Shown piece after piece: positions 39,228 to 48,752 of a stretch of 64,000 nucleotides of DNA; position 1 is the stretch's first letter; each line of letters opens with the position of its first letter. The notes under the pieces are model-generated. The model worked only from the letters and a program-made list of their open reading frames with translations. It did not search any database and was not told the origin of the DNA. Source of the DNA: Hyphomicrobiales bacterium. GTDB taxonomy: Bacteria; Pseudomonadota; Alphaproteobacteria; Rhizobiales; Beijerinckiaceae. The DNA lies in the NCBI GenBank assembly GCA_027487245.1, contig JAIYDY010000045.1, positions 1 to 64,000 on the forward strand, written 5' to 3'. Position numbers and translations under genes: made by a program.

Positions 39228-40367
39228 ATGGAGGCGAGGAACCCCGGATTTGTGGTGCCGCCGCCCGTCAGGCAGCCCTGGCTCACGCCGATCAACCAGC
39301 GGCGGCTGGCCAATTTCCGCGCCAACCGCCGCGGCGCATGGTCGTTCTGGCTGTTCATGGTGCTGTTCGTGCTCTGCCTCTTCGCCGAACTCATCGCCAA
39401 CGACCGGCCTGTCTTCGTCAGCTACAAGGGCGAATGGCTGGTGCCGATCGCGGTCGATTATCCGGAGGAGAAGTTCGGCGGCTTCCTCGCCCGGACCGAT
39501 TACCGCGACCCGGTGATCCAGAAGGAAATCGCCGCCAACGGCTTTGCCGTCTGGCCGTTGATCCGCTTCAGCTATTCCACCCACAATCTCGATCTGCCGG
39601 TGCCTGCGCCCGCGCCGCCAACCTGGCTGCTCAGCAACGAGCAATGCAAGGTACAGGCGGCCAAGGTCGGCGGCAGCACCTGCCGCGACATCGAATGGAA
39701 CTGGCTTGGCACCGATGATCAGGGCCGGGACGTGGTGGCGCGGCTGATCTACGGCTTTCGCCTGTCCGTGCTGTTCGGGCTGACGCTGGCCATCGTCTCC
39801 TCCGTGATCGGCATCGCTGCCGGGGCCGTGCAGGGCTATTTCGGCGGCTGGACCGATCTGCTGTTCCAGCGCTTCATCGAAGTCTGGACATCGATACCGT
39901 CGCTCTATCTGCTGATCATCATCTCGTCGGTGATCACGCCCAGCTTCTTCGTTCTGCTCGGTATCCTGTTGCTGTTCTCATGGGTGTCGCTGGTCGGCGT
40001 GGTCCGTGCCGAATTCCTGCGCGCCCGCAACTTCGAATACGTCCGGGCCGCACGCGCACTGGGCCTGTCCAATGGCAAGATCATGGTCAAGCACCTCCTG
40101 CCCAACGCCATGGTGGCGACGCTGACCTTCATGCCGTTCGTGCTCAACGGCTCGATCACGACGCTGACCTCGCTCGATTTCCTCGGCTTTGGCCTGCCCC
40201 CTGGCTCGCCCTCGCTGGGTGAGCTCCTGGCGCAGGGCAAGAACAACCTCCAGGCGCCCTGGCTCGGCCTTGCCGGCTTTCTGGTGATCTCGCTGATGCT
40301 GTCCTTGCTGGTCTTCATCGGCGAGGCGGTCCGCGACGCCTTCGATCCGCGCAAGACGTTCGGGTGA
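39228..40367 (+). CDS. yejE: ABC transporter permease YejE
   Basis: The second permease, 379 residues. It has an N-terminal NQRRLANFRANRRGAWSFWL region (OppC_N type), a long periplasmic segment with SYKGEWLVPIAVDYPEEKFG (characteristic of YejE), and then five membrane helices with the ATPase contact loop EFLRARNFEYVRAARALGLS. The periplasmic part contains one Cys pair (Cys in NEQCKVQ and STCRD) that may form a disulfide. It starts 2 bp after yejB ends, and yejF follows after 13 bp. Confidence 0.95.
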   Translation: MEARNPGFVVPPPVRQPWLTPINQRRLANFRANRRGAWSFWLFMVLFVLCLFAELIANDRPVFVSYKGEWLVPIAVDYPEEKFGGFLARTDYRDPVIQKEIAANGFAVWPLIRFSYSTHNLDLPVPAPAPPTWLLSNEQCKVQAAKVGGSTCRDIEWNWLGTDDQGRDVVARLIYGFRLSVLFGLTLAIVSSVIGIAAGAVQGYFGGWTDLLFQRFIEVWTSIPSLYLLIIISSVITPSFFVLLGILLLFSWVSLVGVVRAEFLRARNFEYVRAARALGLSNGKIMVKHLLPNAMVATLTFMPFVLNGSITTLTSLDFLGFGLPPGSPSLGELLAQGKNNLQAPWLGLAGFLVISLMLSLLVFIGEAVRDAFDPRKTFG

Positions 40368-40380
40368 GGGTGAGGGAACC

Positions 40381-42012
40381 ATGACCACCCCCCTCCTTTC
40401 CGTCGATCACCTGTCCACCGCCTTCAGCCAGGGCGGGCAGATCACGCTTGCGGTTGATGACGTGTCATTCAGCCTCAGGGCAGGCGAGACGCTGGCGCTG
40501 GTCGGCGAATCGGGCTCGGGCAAGTCGGTGTCGGCGCTCTCGATCCTCAAGCTGCTGCAATATCCGCCAGCCTCGCACCCGGCTGGCCGGGTGCTGTTCG
40601 ATGGCCAGGACCTGCTGGCTGCCAGCGAGGATGACCTGCGCAAGGTCCGCGGCAACGACATCACCATGGTGTTCCAGGAGCCGATGACCTCGCTCAATCC
40701 GCTGCACACCATCGAGAAGCAGATCGGCGAGATCCTGGCCCTTCACAAGGGCCTGAGCGGGGAAGCGGCCCGCGCCCGCACGCTGGAGTTGCTCGACCTT
40801 GTCGGCATCCGCAACGCCGCCGAGCGGCTCGATGCCTTCCCGCACCAGCTCTCGGGCGGGCAGCGCCAGCGCGTGATGATCGCCATGGCGCTGGCCAACG
40901 AGCCCAGGCTGCTGATCGCCGACGAGCCCACCACGGCGCTCGATGTCACGGTGCAGGCGCAGATACTCAAGCTGCTCAAGGATTTGCAGCAGCGGCTGGG
41001 CATGGCCATGCTGTTCATCACCCATGACCTCGGCATCGTCAGGCGCATTGCCGACCATGTCTGCGTCATGCTCAAGGGCAGGATCGTCGAGGAAGGCCCT
41101 GTCGCGGACGTGTTCGGGGCGCCGCAGCATGACTATACCCGGCGCCTCTTGGCCGCCGAGCCGAAGGGCAAGCCCCAGCCCGTCAAGCCCGATGCCAAAA
41201 CGGTTCTGGAAGCAGGGCCGCTGAAGATCTGGTTCCCGATCAAGCGCGGCTTTCTGCGCCGCACGGTCGGCCATGTGAAGGCCGTGGACGGCGTCTCGAT
41301 CACCATCCGCGAGGGCGAGACGGTCGGCATCGTCGGCGAGTCGGGGTCGGGCAAGACCACGCTGGGTCTGGCGATCCTCAGGCTGATCGCGTCCGAAGGC
41401 CCGATCGTGTTTCTCGGGCAGAACATCGACGGCCTGAAGACCGCTGCCATGCGCCCCATGCGGCGGGCGATGCAGGTCGTCTTCCAGGACCCTTATGGCT
41501 CGCTGTCGCCGCGCCTGTCGGTGGCCGGCATCGTCGAGGAAGGCCTCCTGGTGCAGGACAAGGGCCTGAGCTACGACCAGCGCCGCGAGATCGTGGCCCG
41601 CGCCCTTGTCGATGTCGGGCTCGATCCGGCGGCCATGGACCGCTACCCCCACGAATTCTCGGGCGGCCAGCGCCAGCGCATCGCCATTGCGCGTGCCATG
41701 GCGCTCGATCCCGGCTTCGTTGTGCTCGACGAGCCGACCTCTGCCCTCGACATGTCGGTGCAGGCGCAGATCGTCGAGTTGCTGCGCGATCTTCAGGACA
41801 AGCGTGGGCTGGCCTACATGTTCATCAGCCACGATCTCAAGGTGGTGCGCGCGCTGTCCCATCACGTTCTGGTCATGCAGGACGGCAAGGTGGTGGAGCA
41901 GGGCCCCGGCGAAGCCATCTTCAGCCAGCCCAAGACCGACTACACCAAGGCCCTGTTTGCGGCAGCGTTCAATCTCGATGCCGATGCCGCCGCCCACGCG
42001 GTGAGGGAATAG
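40381..42012 (+). CDS. yejF: ABC transporter ATPase YejF (two fused nucleotide-binding domains)
   Basis: A 543-residue protein that drives the YejBE permease. Both halves are complete: Walker A GESGSGKS near 42-49 and GESGSGKTT near 319-327; signature motifs [13 protein letters not shown] and [13 protein letters not shown]; Walker [13 protein letters not shown] and [13 protein letters not shown]-loops THD and SHD. The oligo_HPY-like linker follows the first domain. ATG 40381 follows GTGAGGGAACC. deoB begins only 3 bp after the stop. Confidence 0.96.
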   Translation: MTTPLLSVDHLSTAFSQGGQITLAVDDVSFSLRAGETLALVGESGSGKSVSALSILKLLQYPPASHPAGRVLFDGQDLLAASEDDLRKVRGNDITMVFQEPMTSLNPLHTIEKQIGEILALHKGLSGEAARARTLELLDLVGIRNAAERLDAFPHQLSGGQRQRVMIAMALANEPRLLIADEPTTALDVTVQAQILKLLKDLQQRLGMAMLFITHDLGIVRRIADHVCVMLKGRIVEEGPVADVFGAPQHDYTRRLLAAEPKGKPQPVKPDAKTVLEAGPLKIWFPIKRGFLRRTVGHVKAVDGVSITIREGETVGIVGESGSGKTTLGLAILRLIASEGPIVFLGQNIDGLKTAAMRPMRRAMQVVFQDPYGSLSPRLSVAGIVEEGLLVQDKGLSYDQRREIVARALVDVGLDPAAMDRYPHEFSGGQRQRIAIARAMALDPGFVVLDEPTSALDMSVQAQIVELLRDLQDKRGLAYMFISHDLKVVRALSHHVLVMQDGKVVEQGPGEAIFSQPKTDYTKALFAAAFNLDADAAAHAVRE

Positions 42013-42015
42013 TCC

Positions 42016-43272
42016 GTGGCATCCGCTCCCGTTCCTGCTGCGCCTGTGCCGGCCCGCCGCGCCATGATCATCGTGCTCGACTCGGTCGGCTGCGGCGCGG
42101 CGCATGATGCGGCGGCCTATGGCGATGCCGGTGCCGACACGCTGGGCCACATTGCCGAACACTGCGCGGCCGGTCTGGCAGACCGGCCGGGCCTGAGGTC
42201 AGGGCCGCTGCGTGTGCCGCACATGGCCGCGCTGGGCCTTGGCGCCGCCTATCAGGCCTCCGCGGGCCGCATGCTCGCCGGCGTGCCATCCCCGGCCCTG
42301 CCGGCAGGCCAGCATGGCTGCGCGGTCGAGATCAGCCAGGGCAAGGACACGCCCTCCGGCCATTGGGAAATGGCCGGCTGCCCTGTCTCCTTTGCCTGGG
42401 GCTATTTTCGCCAGCATGAGAACTCCTTTCCGTCCGATCTTGTGGCGGCCATCATTCGTGAAGGGCAGGTGCCGGGCATCCTGGGCAATTGCCACGCGTC
42501 GGGCACGGCCATCATCGACGAGCACGCCATTGAGCACATGCGCAGCGGCTGGCCGATCTGCTACACCTCGGTCGACAGCGTGCTCCAGATCGCCGCCCAC
42601 GAGCAGACCTTCGGGCTGGAACGGCTCTATGCGCTGTGCCGCACCGTGCGCCGTCTCGTCGATCCGCTGAACATCGGCCGCGTCATCGCGCGCCCCTTCA
42701 TCGGCTCGCCGGAAACCGGTTTCGTGCGCACGCCGAATCGCAAGGACTTCGCGGTGCAGCCGCCCGGCCCCACGATCCTCGATCGCGCCGCCGAAGCCGG
42801 GCGCGGCATCGCCACCATCGGCAAGATCGGCGACATCTTTGCCCATCGCAACACGGCCGTGGAGCACAAGGGCATCAGCAACGACACCCACCTCGACATG
42901 GCGATCGAGGCTCTTCGCAGCTTGCCCGCTGGTGGCTTCGCCTTCGTCAACCTCGTCGATTTCGACACCGATTTTGGCCACCGCCGCGACGTGCCGGGCT
43001 ATGCCGCCGCACTCGAGGCCTTCGACCGGCGCCTGCCCGAAGTTCAAGCCATGCTGCGAGCCGGCGATCTCGTCATCATCACCGCCGACCACGGCAATGA
43101 TCCCAGCTTTCCGGGCACGGACCACACCCGCGAGCATGTGCCCATCCTCGCCTTCGGCCCCGGAATTGCCGGCCGCGCCATCGGCAAGCGGGCAACCTTC
43201 GCCGATATCGGCCAGAGCGTGGCAACCCATCTGGGGCTCGCGCCTTTGCCCGCCGGCACAAGCTGGCTTTGA
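42016..43272 (+). CDS. deoB: Phosphopentomutase
   Basis: Interconverts (deoxy)ribose 1- and 5-phosphates in nucleoside salvage. 418 residues, alkaline-phosphatase superfamily with two Mn2+. Metal sites are [15 protein letters not shown] at the start, the phosphorylated Thr in [20 protein letters not shown], and the late [11 protein letters not shown] and [16 protein letters not shown]. The GTG at 42016 is chosen because GAGGGAA lies 8 nt upstream; ATG 42064 would start closer to the core. It is 3 bp after yejF and could be co-transcribed. Confidence 0.95.
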   Translation: MASAPVPAAPVPARRAMIIVLDSVGCGAAHDAAAYGDAGADTLGHIAEHCAAGLADRPGLRSGPLRVPHMAALGLGAAYQASAGRMLAGVPSPALPAGQHGCAVEISQGKDTPSGHWEMAGCPVSFAWGYFRQHENSFPSDLVAAIIREGQVPGILGNCHASGTAIIDEHAIEHMRSGWPICYTSVDSVLQIAAHEQTFGLERLYALCRTVRRLVDPLNIGRVIARPFIGSPETGFVRTPNRKDFAVQPPGPTILDRAAEAGRGIATIGKIGDIFAHRNTAVEHKGISNDTHLDMAIEALRSLPAGGFAFVNLVDFDTDFGHRRDVPGYAAALEAFDRRLPEVQAMLRAGDLVIITADHGNDPSFPGTDHTREHVPILAFGPGIAGRAIGKRATFADIGQSVATHLGLAPLPAGTSWL

Positions 43273-43536
43273 CCGCAGCCCGGGGCGCTGCGCCGCCCCT
43301 GCATGCCCCGCCGGGATGGCACCATCCTGCAGCAGCAAGAAGCCTCAGGGCCGCTGATCGTCCGTGCCCTGCCGCGAACAAGCGGCGCCCGGGTTTTCAC
43401 GCGATGCCTTTTCCGCGCGATGTTGGGAGGGTTTGCCGGCCACCGCATTTGGCGGGTTGATTTGAACACGGCCATCGTCTATCCAGCGGCGGCTGATGAT
43501 GAATGCCGCGCCCCGCGCCCGGCTCCTTCCCGGCAC

Positions 43537-43611
43537 GCTGCGGTAGCTCAGTGGTAGAGCACACCATTGGTAATGGTGAGGTCGAGAGTTCAATCCTCTC
43601 TCGCAGCACCA
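43537..43611 (+). tRNA. tRNA-Thr (anticodon GGT)
   Basis: A 75-nt cloverleaf: acceptor GCTGCGG pairs with TCGCAGC (one G-T pair); D arm TAGCTCAGTGGTAGAGCA; anticodon arm CACCA-TTGGTAA-TGGTG with anticodon GGT; T arm GAGAG-TTCAATC-CTCTC; discriminator A, then an encoded CCA at 43609-43611. All stems pair. No integrase or attachment-site repeat was seen on either side. Confidence 0.96.
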
Positions 43612-43996
43612 CTTGTCTTGCTGTGATGTCAGTTCGTCAGGTGATGTGAGTGCCGCCGGTTGTTCGGCTCTGTTGATATGACGCATCCGATGGTGCTGGT
43701 GAGGCCCAATTGCGCTGCCGAACTTGTTGTTGCCGGCAACGCAATGTGCGCCGATAGCGCAGATTTGAACGCTGCCAGGCTGTCGCTTCGTCTCGCAAGT
43801 CCGTAGCCTCTCCAGTGCCTTCGGAGTCATATGGCGCTGCGGGCGGCGCGCCAGATTGTGCCGGTGTCGCGTCTGGAGCTTGACCGGGATGCAGTTGCAC
43901 TGGCTGCCTGTTCGAGGACGAAGGGTTGGTTTGTGCTGCCGGCCGGGCTGCTCCCCATGATCGGGGCCAGGCGAAACACCAGACAGGAGACCTGCG
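43612..43996. other. 385-bp intergenic region between tRNA-Thr and a Tat-exported protein gene
   Basis: It is less GC-rich than its surroundings in the first 200 bp. Open frames exist on both strands but none has protein-like character. A short CCCC...GGGG inverted repeat lies at about 43950-43970, in the leader of the next gene. No tRNA 3'-end duplication, integrase remnant or terminator T-run was found. Confidence 0.5.
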
Positions 43997-44497
43997 TTGA
44001 ACCGACATCTTTCAACCCGCCGCGATGTTCTCGCCCTTGGTTCGGCTGCGGCTGGCGCTGCGCTCGTTGCCGGCACCTCCGGCCTTGTCACGCCAGCCTT
44101 TGCCCAGGGCCTTGCGCCGACGCCGACGATGCGTGGCGGTGCCAACAACTATCTGCCCGGTGCCCCGATCGTCAGCCGGATCGGGGGAGGCGGGTTCTGG
44201 ATGACAGGCACCGTGCGCCGGGCCGGCGATGGCGCTCCGCTGCCGGGCATCCGCATTCAGGTCTGGGCCCACACCACCGAAGGGCGCGAGGATGACCGGC
44301 ACAGCCATGGCGCGACACTGACCGGCCCGGATGGCGTGTTCCGCCTGGAAATGCCGCAGATCGTCCCGATTTTCGGCCAGCCCCATGGCCATCTGGCCTA
44401 CGAAGGCGCGGGCTTCAAGACGGTCTTCCTGCGCCCTGTCATGCCGAGCGCACGCGACACCAGCCTCAGCGCCCACTTCGTGCTCCAGCCAGCCTGA
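43997..44497 (+). CDS. Tat-exported intradiol-dioxygenase-like protein
   Basis: A 166-residue periplasmic protein. TTG 43997 is chosen: CAGGAG lies 7 nt upstream and this start gives STRRDVLALGSAAAGAAL, a Tat signal (RR-D-V-L), cleaved after AFA. The mature part has the beta-sandwich of intradiol dioxygenases/transthyretin-like proteins: GTVRRAGDGAPLPGIRIQVW, TGPDGVFRLEMP and QPHGHLAYEG (His130, His132 at the place of the iron-binding HxH). The two Tyr ligands of true intradiol enzymes are not found at their usual places, so the metal site is altered or a different cofactor is bound. The next gene, 3 bp downstream, is a membrane haem protein. Confidence 0.75.
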   Translation: MNRHLSTRRDVLALGSAAAGAALVAGTSGLVTPAFAQGLAPTPTMRGGANNYLPGAPIVSRIGGGGFWMTGTVRRAGDGAPLPGIRIQVWAHTTEGREDDRHSHGATLTGPDGVFRLEMPQIVPIFGQPHGHLAYEGAGFKTVFLRPVMPSARDTSLSAHFVLQPA

Positions 44498-44499
44498 GC

Positions 44500-45141
44500 G
44501 TGGTGGCATCCATGCGCGGAGGGCTGATCTGGGCCGGTCTTGGGCTGGCCATCGCGCTGCCCGTCGCCATCGCGGCAACCAGTCCGCTGCTCGCCTGGCG
44601 CGACCCGGTCTACATCGCCTCCGGTTTCGCAGGGATGCTGGCGCTGGCGCTGCTGCTGGTCCAGCCCCTGCTGGCGGGCGGCTACCTGCCTGGTCTGCCG
44701 GTGCGGCCGGCGCGGCTTGTGCATCGCTGGGCCGGGCTGGTGCTTGTGGCCATGGTCGTTGCCCACGTGCTCGGCCTGTGGCTGACGAGTGCCCCCGATG
44801 TGATCGACGCGCTGCTGTTTGCCTCGCCGACGCCGTTCTCGGTCTGGGGCGTCGTCGCCATGTGGGCGACGTTTGCCGCCGCACTTCTCGCGACCTTGCG
44901 GGGCCGGCTCCGCATTCCGCCGAAGGTCTGGCGTGTCGGACACACCGGTCTCGCGCTGGTGATCGTCGTCGGCAGCGTGGTGCATGCGCTGCTGGTCGAG
45001 GGCAGCATGGGCGTGGTGTCCAAGGCGATGTTCTGTCTGCTCGTGCTCGTGGCGACGGCCAAGGTCGTGGCCGATCTGCGCGTCTGGACACTGCTGACAC
45101 GCCGCAAGTCAACTGCTGCGAGCCAGTCCGGGCCGAGCTGA
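44500..45141 (+). CDS. Ferric-reductase-like transmembrane haem protein
   Basis: A 213-residue inner-membrane protein with six predicted helices. His75 and His89 lie in one helix and its continuation (HRWAGLVLVAMVVAH), His148 and His162 in another (GHTGLALVIVVGSVVH). Both pairs are 14 apart, the pattern for two stacked b haems in ferric reductases and MsrQ. No FAD/NAD domain is fused. Starts at GTG 44500, GTG 44503 or ATG 44512 are possible. It begins 3 bp after the Tat protein gene, resembling MsrP/MsrQ in layout, so it may feed electrons to that periplasmic partner. Confidence 0.82.
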   Translation: MVASMRGGLIWAGLGLAIALPVAIAATSPLLAWRDPVYIASGFAGMLALALLLVQPLLAGGYLPGLPVRPARLVHRWAGLVLVAMVVAHVLGLWLTSAPDVIDALLFASPTPFSVWGVVAMWATFAAALLATLRGRLRIPPKVWRVGHTGLALVIVVGSVVHALLVEGSMGVVSKAMFCLLVLVATAKVVADLRVWTLLTRRKSTAASQSGPS

Positions 45142-45190
45142 GCGGAACAGCCGCGCGGCCTGCCATGGGCAAGCTGCATCGTCAGCGGTT

Positions 45191-45988
45191 TCAGCGCTTC
45201 AGCATCCAGGCATGGGCCGGGTCGTTGTGAAAGCGCCAGATGCGCCTCGGGCCAGCCATGACATTGAGATACCACAGGTCATAGCCATGCGCCGCGCCCA
45301 CCGGGTGGTAGCCACGCGGCACCAGCACGACATCGCGGTCCTGCACACAGATCGTCTCGTCGAGGAATCGGTCATCGGTGTAGACGCGCTGCACCGCATA
45401 GCCCTGCGGCGGGTTCATGCGGTGGTAGTAGGTTTCTTCCAGTTCCGACTCGTCCGGCAGGGCGTCGCGGTCATGCTTGTGTGGTGGATAGCTCGACCAG
45501 TTGCCGCCCGGCGTCAGCACCTCGACGACCAGCAGGCTTTCGGCATGGGGCGAGGTGTCGGGCAGGATGTTGCGCACATGGCGGGTGTTGCTGCCGCTGC
45601 CGCGCGTCTCCAGTCCGACCTCTCCGGGGGCGATCAGGCGCGGCGGCAGGCGGCTTGTCGCCGGTGCCGAACAGATGGCGACCTCGCAAGCACCGATGGC
45701 GACCAATTCCACGAGGCAGCCCGGCGGCGCATAGACCGAGGCCGGGTTGCCGGCAAAGGGGTTCTCCCTGCCGCCGATCATCCCGGCATCCTGGCCGCCA
45801 AGCCAGCATCCGGCTTCGCCGGCAACCATGACCACGCACAGCTCGCGGCCCTCGCCTTGCCGCGTGAGACGCTCGCCGGGAGCCAGATCGACCACCTCGA
45901 AGCCGACATACCGCCAGCCTGCATTGGCTGGCGTGATGGCATGGACCGGACCGCCGCCCGGATGCGGCCTGCGCAGCAGCGTCGACAT
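45191..45988 (-). CDS. iolB: 5-deoxy-glucuronate isomerase
   Basis: Converts 5-deoxy-glucuronate to 2-deoxy-5-keto-gluconate in myo-inositol breakdown. 265 residues, bicupin fold. It has SSYPPHKHD and ELEETYYHRMNPPQG, the metal-binding His, His and Glu, then VPRGYHPVGAAHGYDLWYLN and the ending AHAWMLKR. ATG 45988 overlaps the stop of iolE (ATGA). It is last in a five-gene operon SDR-iolC-iolD-iolE-iolB. Confidence 0.95.
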   Translation of the reverse strand: MSTLLRRPHPGGGPVHAITPANAGWRYVGFEVVDLAPGERLTRQGEGRELCVVMVAGEAGCWLGGQDAGMIGGRENPFAGNPASVYAPPGCLVELVAIGACEVAICSAPATSRLPPRLIAPGEVGLETRGSGSNTRHVRNILPDTSPHAESLLVVEVLTPGGNWSSYPPHKHDRDALPDESELEETYYHRMNPPQGYAVQRVYTDDRFLDETICVQDRDVVLVPRGYHPVGAAHGYDLWYLNVMAGPRRIWRFHNDPAHAWMLKR

Positions 45989-46887
45989 CAGCCCATCCCC
46001 GCTTCGGCCATGAAACGCCGGAGGTTGGCCACACCCATCCGCGCATAGGCGAGCGGGTTGGCCTTCACCGGGTCCTGCTCGGCCTCGACGATGACCCAGC
46101 CCGAATAGCCCGCCAGTTCACGGAACACGGCAGCATAATCCACCATGCCGTCGCCCGGCACGGTGTAGACGCCAAGCGCCTCGCCGCGCCCGAGAATGGC
46201 ATCGAGAAAGCTCCAGTCACCAGCCTTCGCCTCGTCCATGATGTCGGCGCGCACATCCTTGGCATGGACATGGCTGATGCGTGCGCGGTAGCTGCGCGCC
46301 AGTTCCGCCGGATCACTGCCGCCCCAAGTGGCATGGCCGGTATCGAGCAGGAGGTTCACGGCCGGACCGCAGCCCTCCATGAAGGCGGCGATGTCGGCCC
46401 GGCTCTCCACGATCGTGCCCATGTGGTGATGGTAACACAGCCTGAGGCCCTCATCGGCCAGCATCATGGCCAGATCGGTCATGCGCGCGCAAAACGGGCC
46501 CCAGTCGGCAGCCTCCATGACCGGGCGGCGCGAGAGCGGGCACGAACGGTCGCCATGGATGGCGTTGGAGGTTTCCGCCACGATGAAGACATCGGTGCCC
46601 ATGGCTTTCAGCAGGGCGCGGTGCCCCGCAGCCAGGGTGAATTCCTCGCGCGCGTCGCGCCGCAGCAATTCCACCGAGTGCCAGCCGCCCACGCAGGCCA
46701 TGCCATAGGGCGCGAGCGCTGCCTTCAGCGCCGCCGGCTCGCGCGGAAACTTGTGGCCAAGCTCCATGCCGGTGAAGCCGGCGTCTTTCGCCTCGGCAAG
46801 GCAGGTTTCGAGCGGCGTTGCCCCGCCCACATCCTGAAGATCGTCGTTGGACCAGCCGATGGGGTTGGCGCCGATGCGGATCGTCAT
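45988..46887 (-). CDS. iolE: Myo-inosose-2 dehydratase
   Basis: Dehydrates 2-keto-myo-inositol (scyllo-inosose) to 3D-trihydroxycyclohexane-dione. 299 residues in an AP-endonuclease-2-like TIM barrel. The N-terminal GANPIGWSNDDLQDVGG and GFTGMELGHKFP, then NLLLDTGHATWGG and HVHAKDVRADIM, carry the divalent-metal Glu, Asp and His. It follows iolD after 5 bp and overlaps iolB by one codon. Confidence 0.96.
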   Translation of the reverse strand: MTIRIGANPIGWSNDDLQDVGGATPLETCLAEAKDAGFTGMELGHKFPREPAALKAALAPYGMACVGGWHSVELLRRDAREEFTLAAGHRALLKAMGTDVFIVAETSNAIHGDRSCPLSRRPVMEAADWGPFCARMTDLAMMLADEGLRLCYHHHMGTIVESRADIAAFMEGCGPAVNLLLDTGHATWGGSDPAELARSYRARISHVHAKDVRADIMDEAKAGDWSFLDAILGRGEALGVYTVPGDGMVDYAAVFRELAGYSGWVIVEAEQDPVKANPLAYARMGVANLRRFMAEAGMG

Positions 46888-46892
46888 GGCGT

Positions 46893-48752
46893 TCAGCCTC
46901 CGGATTTCTGGGCCTTGCGGGCCGCGTCATAGCGTTTGCGGGCTTCGCGCACCGTGGCGCGCTCGGAGACTTCCGGCACCGCCACATCCCACCAGTGCCC
47001 GCCTGCCTCGGTCGTTGCCAGCGGGTCGGTGTCGATGACGATGACGCTGGTGACGGGTGACTTGCGCGCCTTCTTCAGCGCCGCTTCCAGCGCGGCAAGG
47101 CTCGTCACCTTGTTCGCCTTCGCGCCCAGCGCTGCGGCATGGGCTGCAAAGTCGATGGCCGGCAGGGCGACGTGGGCCGTGTTGCGCAGCAGGTTGTTGA
47201 ACGAGGCCCCGCCGGTCGCCAGTTGCAGCCGGTTGATGCAGCCATAGCCCCGGTTGTCCAGCACCACGATGGTCAGGCTCATGCCGAGCATGATCGAGGT
47301 GGCGATTTCCGAGTTCATCATCAGGTAGGAGCCGTCGCCGACCATCACCGTGACATGGCGCGTCGGGTCGGCCATCTTGACGCCAAGCCCGCCCGCGATC
47401 TCGTAGCCCATGCACGAGAAGCCGTACTCCATATGGTAGCCACCGGGCGCGCCGGCCTGCCAGAGCTTGTGCAACTCGCCTGGCAGCCCGCCCGCCGCGC
47501 AGACCACCACATCGCGGGCGCCGGCTTGGCGCTGCACGGCGCCGATCACCTCGGCATCGCTGGGCAGGCCCGAGCCGGTGCGGCCCGGCCGGGGGGCGGT
47601 GGCTTCGCCTGCGGCCACAACCCACGCGGCCTTGCGCTCCGCTGCCTTGCCGGTCCAGCCCGCTGCGGCCCGCCAGTCGCCGAGCGCCGCACCGAGCTGC
47701 TCCAGCCCGATCCGCGCATCGCAGACAAGAGGCTGGGCGCGGTGCTTGCCGGCATCGAACGGAGTGACATTGAGGCCAATCAGCTTCATGGACGGGTTCT
47801 GGAACAGCGACCACGAGCCGGTGGTGAAATCCTGAAGCCGCGTGCCGATGGCGAGCACCAGATCGGCCTCGCGGGCCATGGCATTGGCCGCATCGGTGCC
47901 GGTGACGCCGACGGCCCCGAGATTGAGCGGGTGCGCATCCGGCAGCGCCGACTTGCCGGCCTGCGTCTCGGCGGCAGGCACCCGGTGCCGCTCGCAGAAG
48001 TCCAGCAGGGCGGCTTCCGCCTCGCCATACAGGACCCCGCCGCCGACGATCACCAGCGGCTTCTTCGCGCCTTTCAGCAGTGCCAGCGCGGATGCGAGTT
48101 CGCCCGCATCGGGGGGCGGGCGGCGTGGCAGCCAGAGCCGGTCCTCGAAGAACCCGAGCGGGTAGTCGTATGCCTCGGCCTGCGTGTCCTGGCACAGGGC
48201 CAGCGTCACCGGCCCGCATTCGGCCGGATCGGTGAGCACGGCCAGCGCCCTGTTGAGCGCGGGGATCAGTTGCTCGGGCCGCGTCAGCCGGTCGAAGTAG
48301 CGCGACACCGGCCTGAAGCAGTCATTGGCGGAGACGGTGCCATCGCCGAAATCCTCGACCTGCTGCAGCACGGGGTCGGGCCTCCGGCTGGCATAGACAT
48401 CGCCGGGCAGCAGCAGCAGCGGCAGCCTGTTGACGTGGGCAACCGCCGCCGCCGTGACCATGTTGGTGGCGCCGGGGCCGATCGAACTGGTGCAGGCCAG
48501 CATCCGTCGCCGCCGCGAGGCCTTGGCGAAGGCGATGGCGGCATGGGCCATGGCCTGTTCGTTGTGGGCGCGGAAGGTCGGCAGCTTGTCACGCAGGCCA
48601 TGCAGCGCCTCGCCCAGGCCGGCCACGTTGCCATGGCCGAAGATCGCGAACACGCCGGCCACCAGCGGCAGGCGCTCGCCGCCGATCTCGGTCCACTGCG
48701 CCGCCAGCGCCCGCACCAGCGCCTGCGCCATGGTCAGCCGGATGGTCTTCAT
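46893..48752 (-). CDS. iolD: 3D-(3,5/4)-trihydroxycyclohexane-1,2-dione acylhydrolase
   Basis: A thiamine-diphosphate enzyme that opens the inositol-derived ring to 5-deoxy-glucuronate. 619 residues. The N-terminal Pyr domain has GVFAIFGHGNVAGLGEAL; the ThDP-binding motif is VMVGDGSYLMMNSEIATSIM and VLDNRGYGCINRLQ (GDG to N). The middle GVTGTDAANAMAREADLVLA region is the dimer/nucleotide-like domain. ATG 48752 overlaps iolC by 4 bp. Confidence 0.96.
   Translation of the reverse strand: MKTIRLTMAQALVRALAAQWTEIGGERLPLVAGVFAIFGHGNVAGLGEALHGLRDKLPTFRAHNEQAMAHAAIAFAKASRRRRMLACTSSIGPGATNMVTAAAVAHVNRLPLLLLPGDVYASRRPDPVLQQVEDFGDGTVSANDCFRPVSRYFDRLTRPEQLIPALNRALAVLTDPAECGPVTLALCQDTQAEAYDYPLGFFEDRLWLPRRPPPDAGELASALALLKGAKKPLVIVGGGVLYGEAEAALLDFCERHRVPAAETQAGKSALPDAHPLNLGAVGVTGTDAANAMAREADLVLAIGTRLQDFTTGSWSLFQNPSMKLIGLNVTPFDAGKHRAQPLVCDARIGLEQLGAALGDWRAAAGWTGKAAERKAAWVVAAGEATAPRPGRTGSGLPSDAEVIGAVQRQAGARDVVVCAAGGLPGELHKLWQAGAPGGYHMEYGFSCMGYEIAGGLGVKMADPTRHVTVMVGDGSYLMMNSEIATSIMLGMSLTIVVLDNRGYGCINRLQLATGGASFNNLLRNTAHVALPAIDFAAHAAALGAKANKVTSLAALEAALKKARKSPVTSVIVIDTDPLATTEAGGHWWDVAVPEVSERATVREARKRYDAARKAQKSGG

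Noticed and set aside
43273..43320. GC-rich inverted repeat after deoB as terminator
   Set aside because: The GGGGCG/CGCCCC pairing is imperfect and not followed by a T run.
43537..43996. Genomic island integrated at tRNA-Thr
   Set aside because: No integrase, no duplicated tRNA 3' end, and the genes that follow look native in composition.
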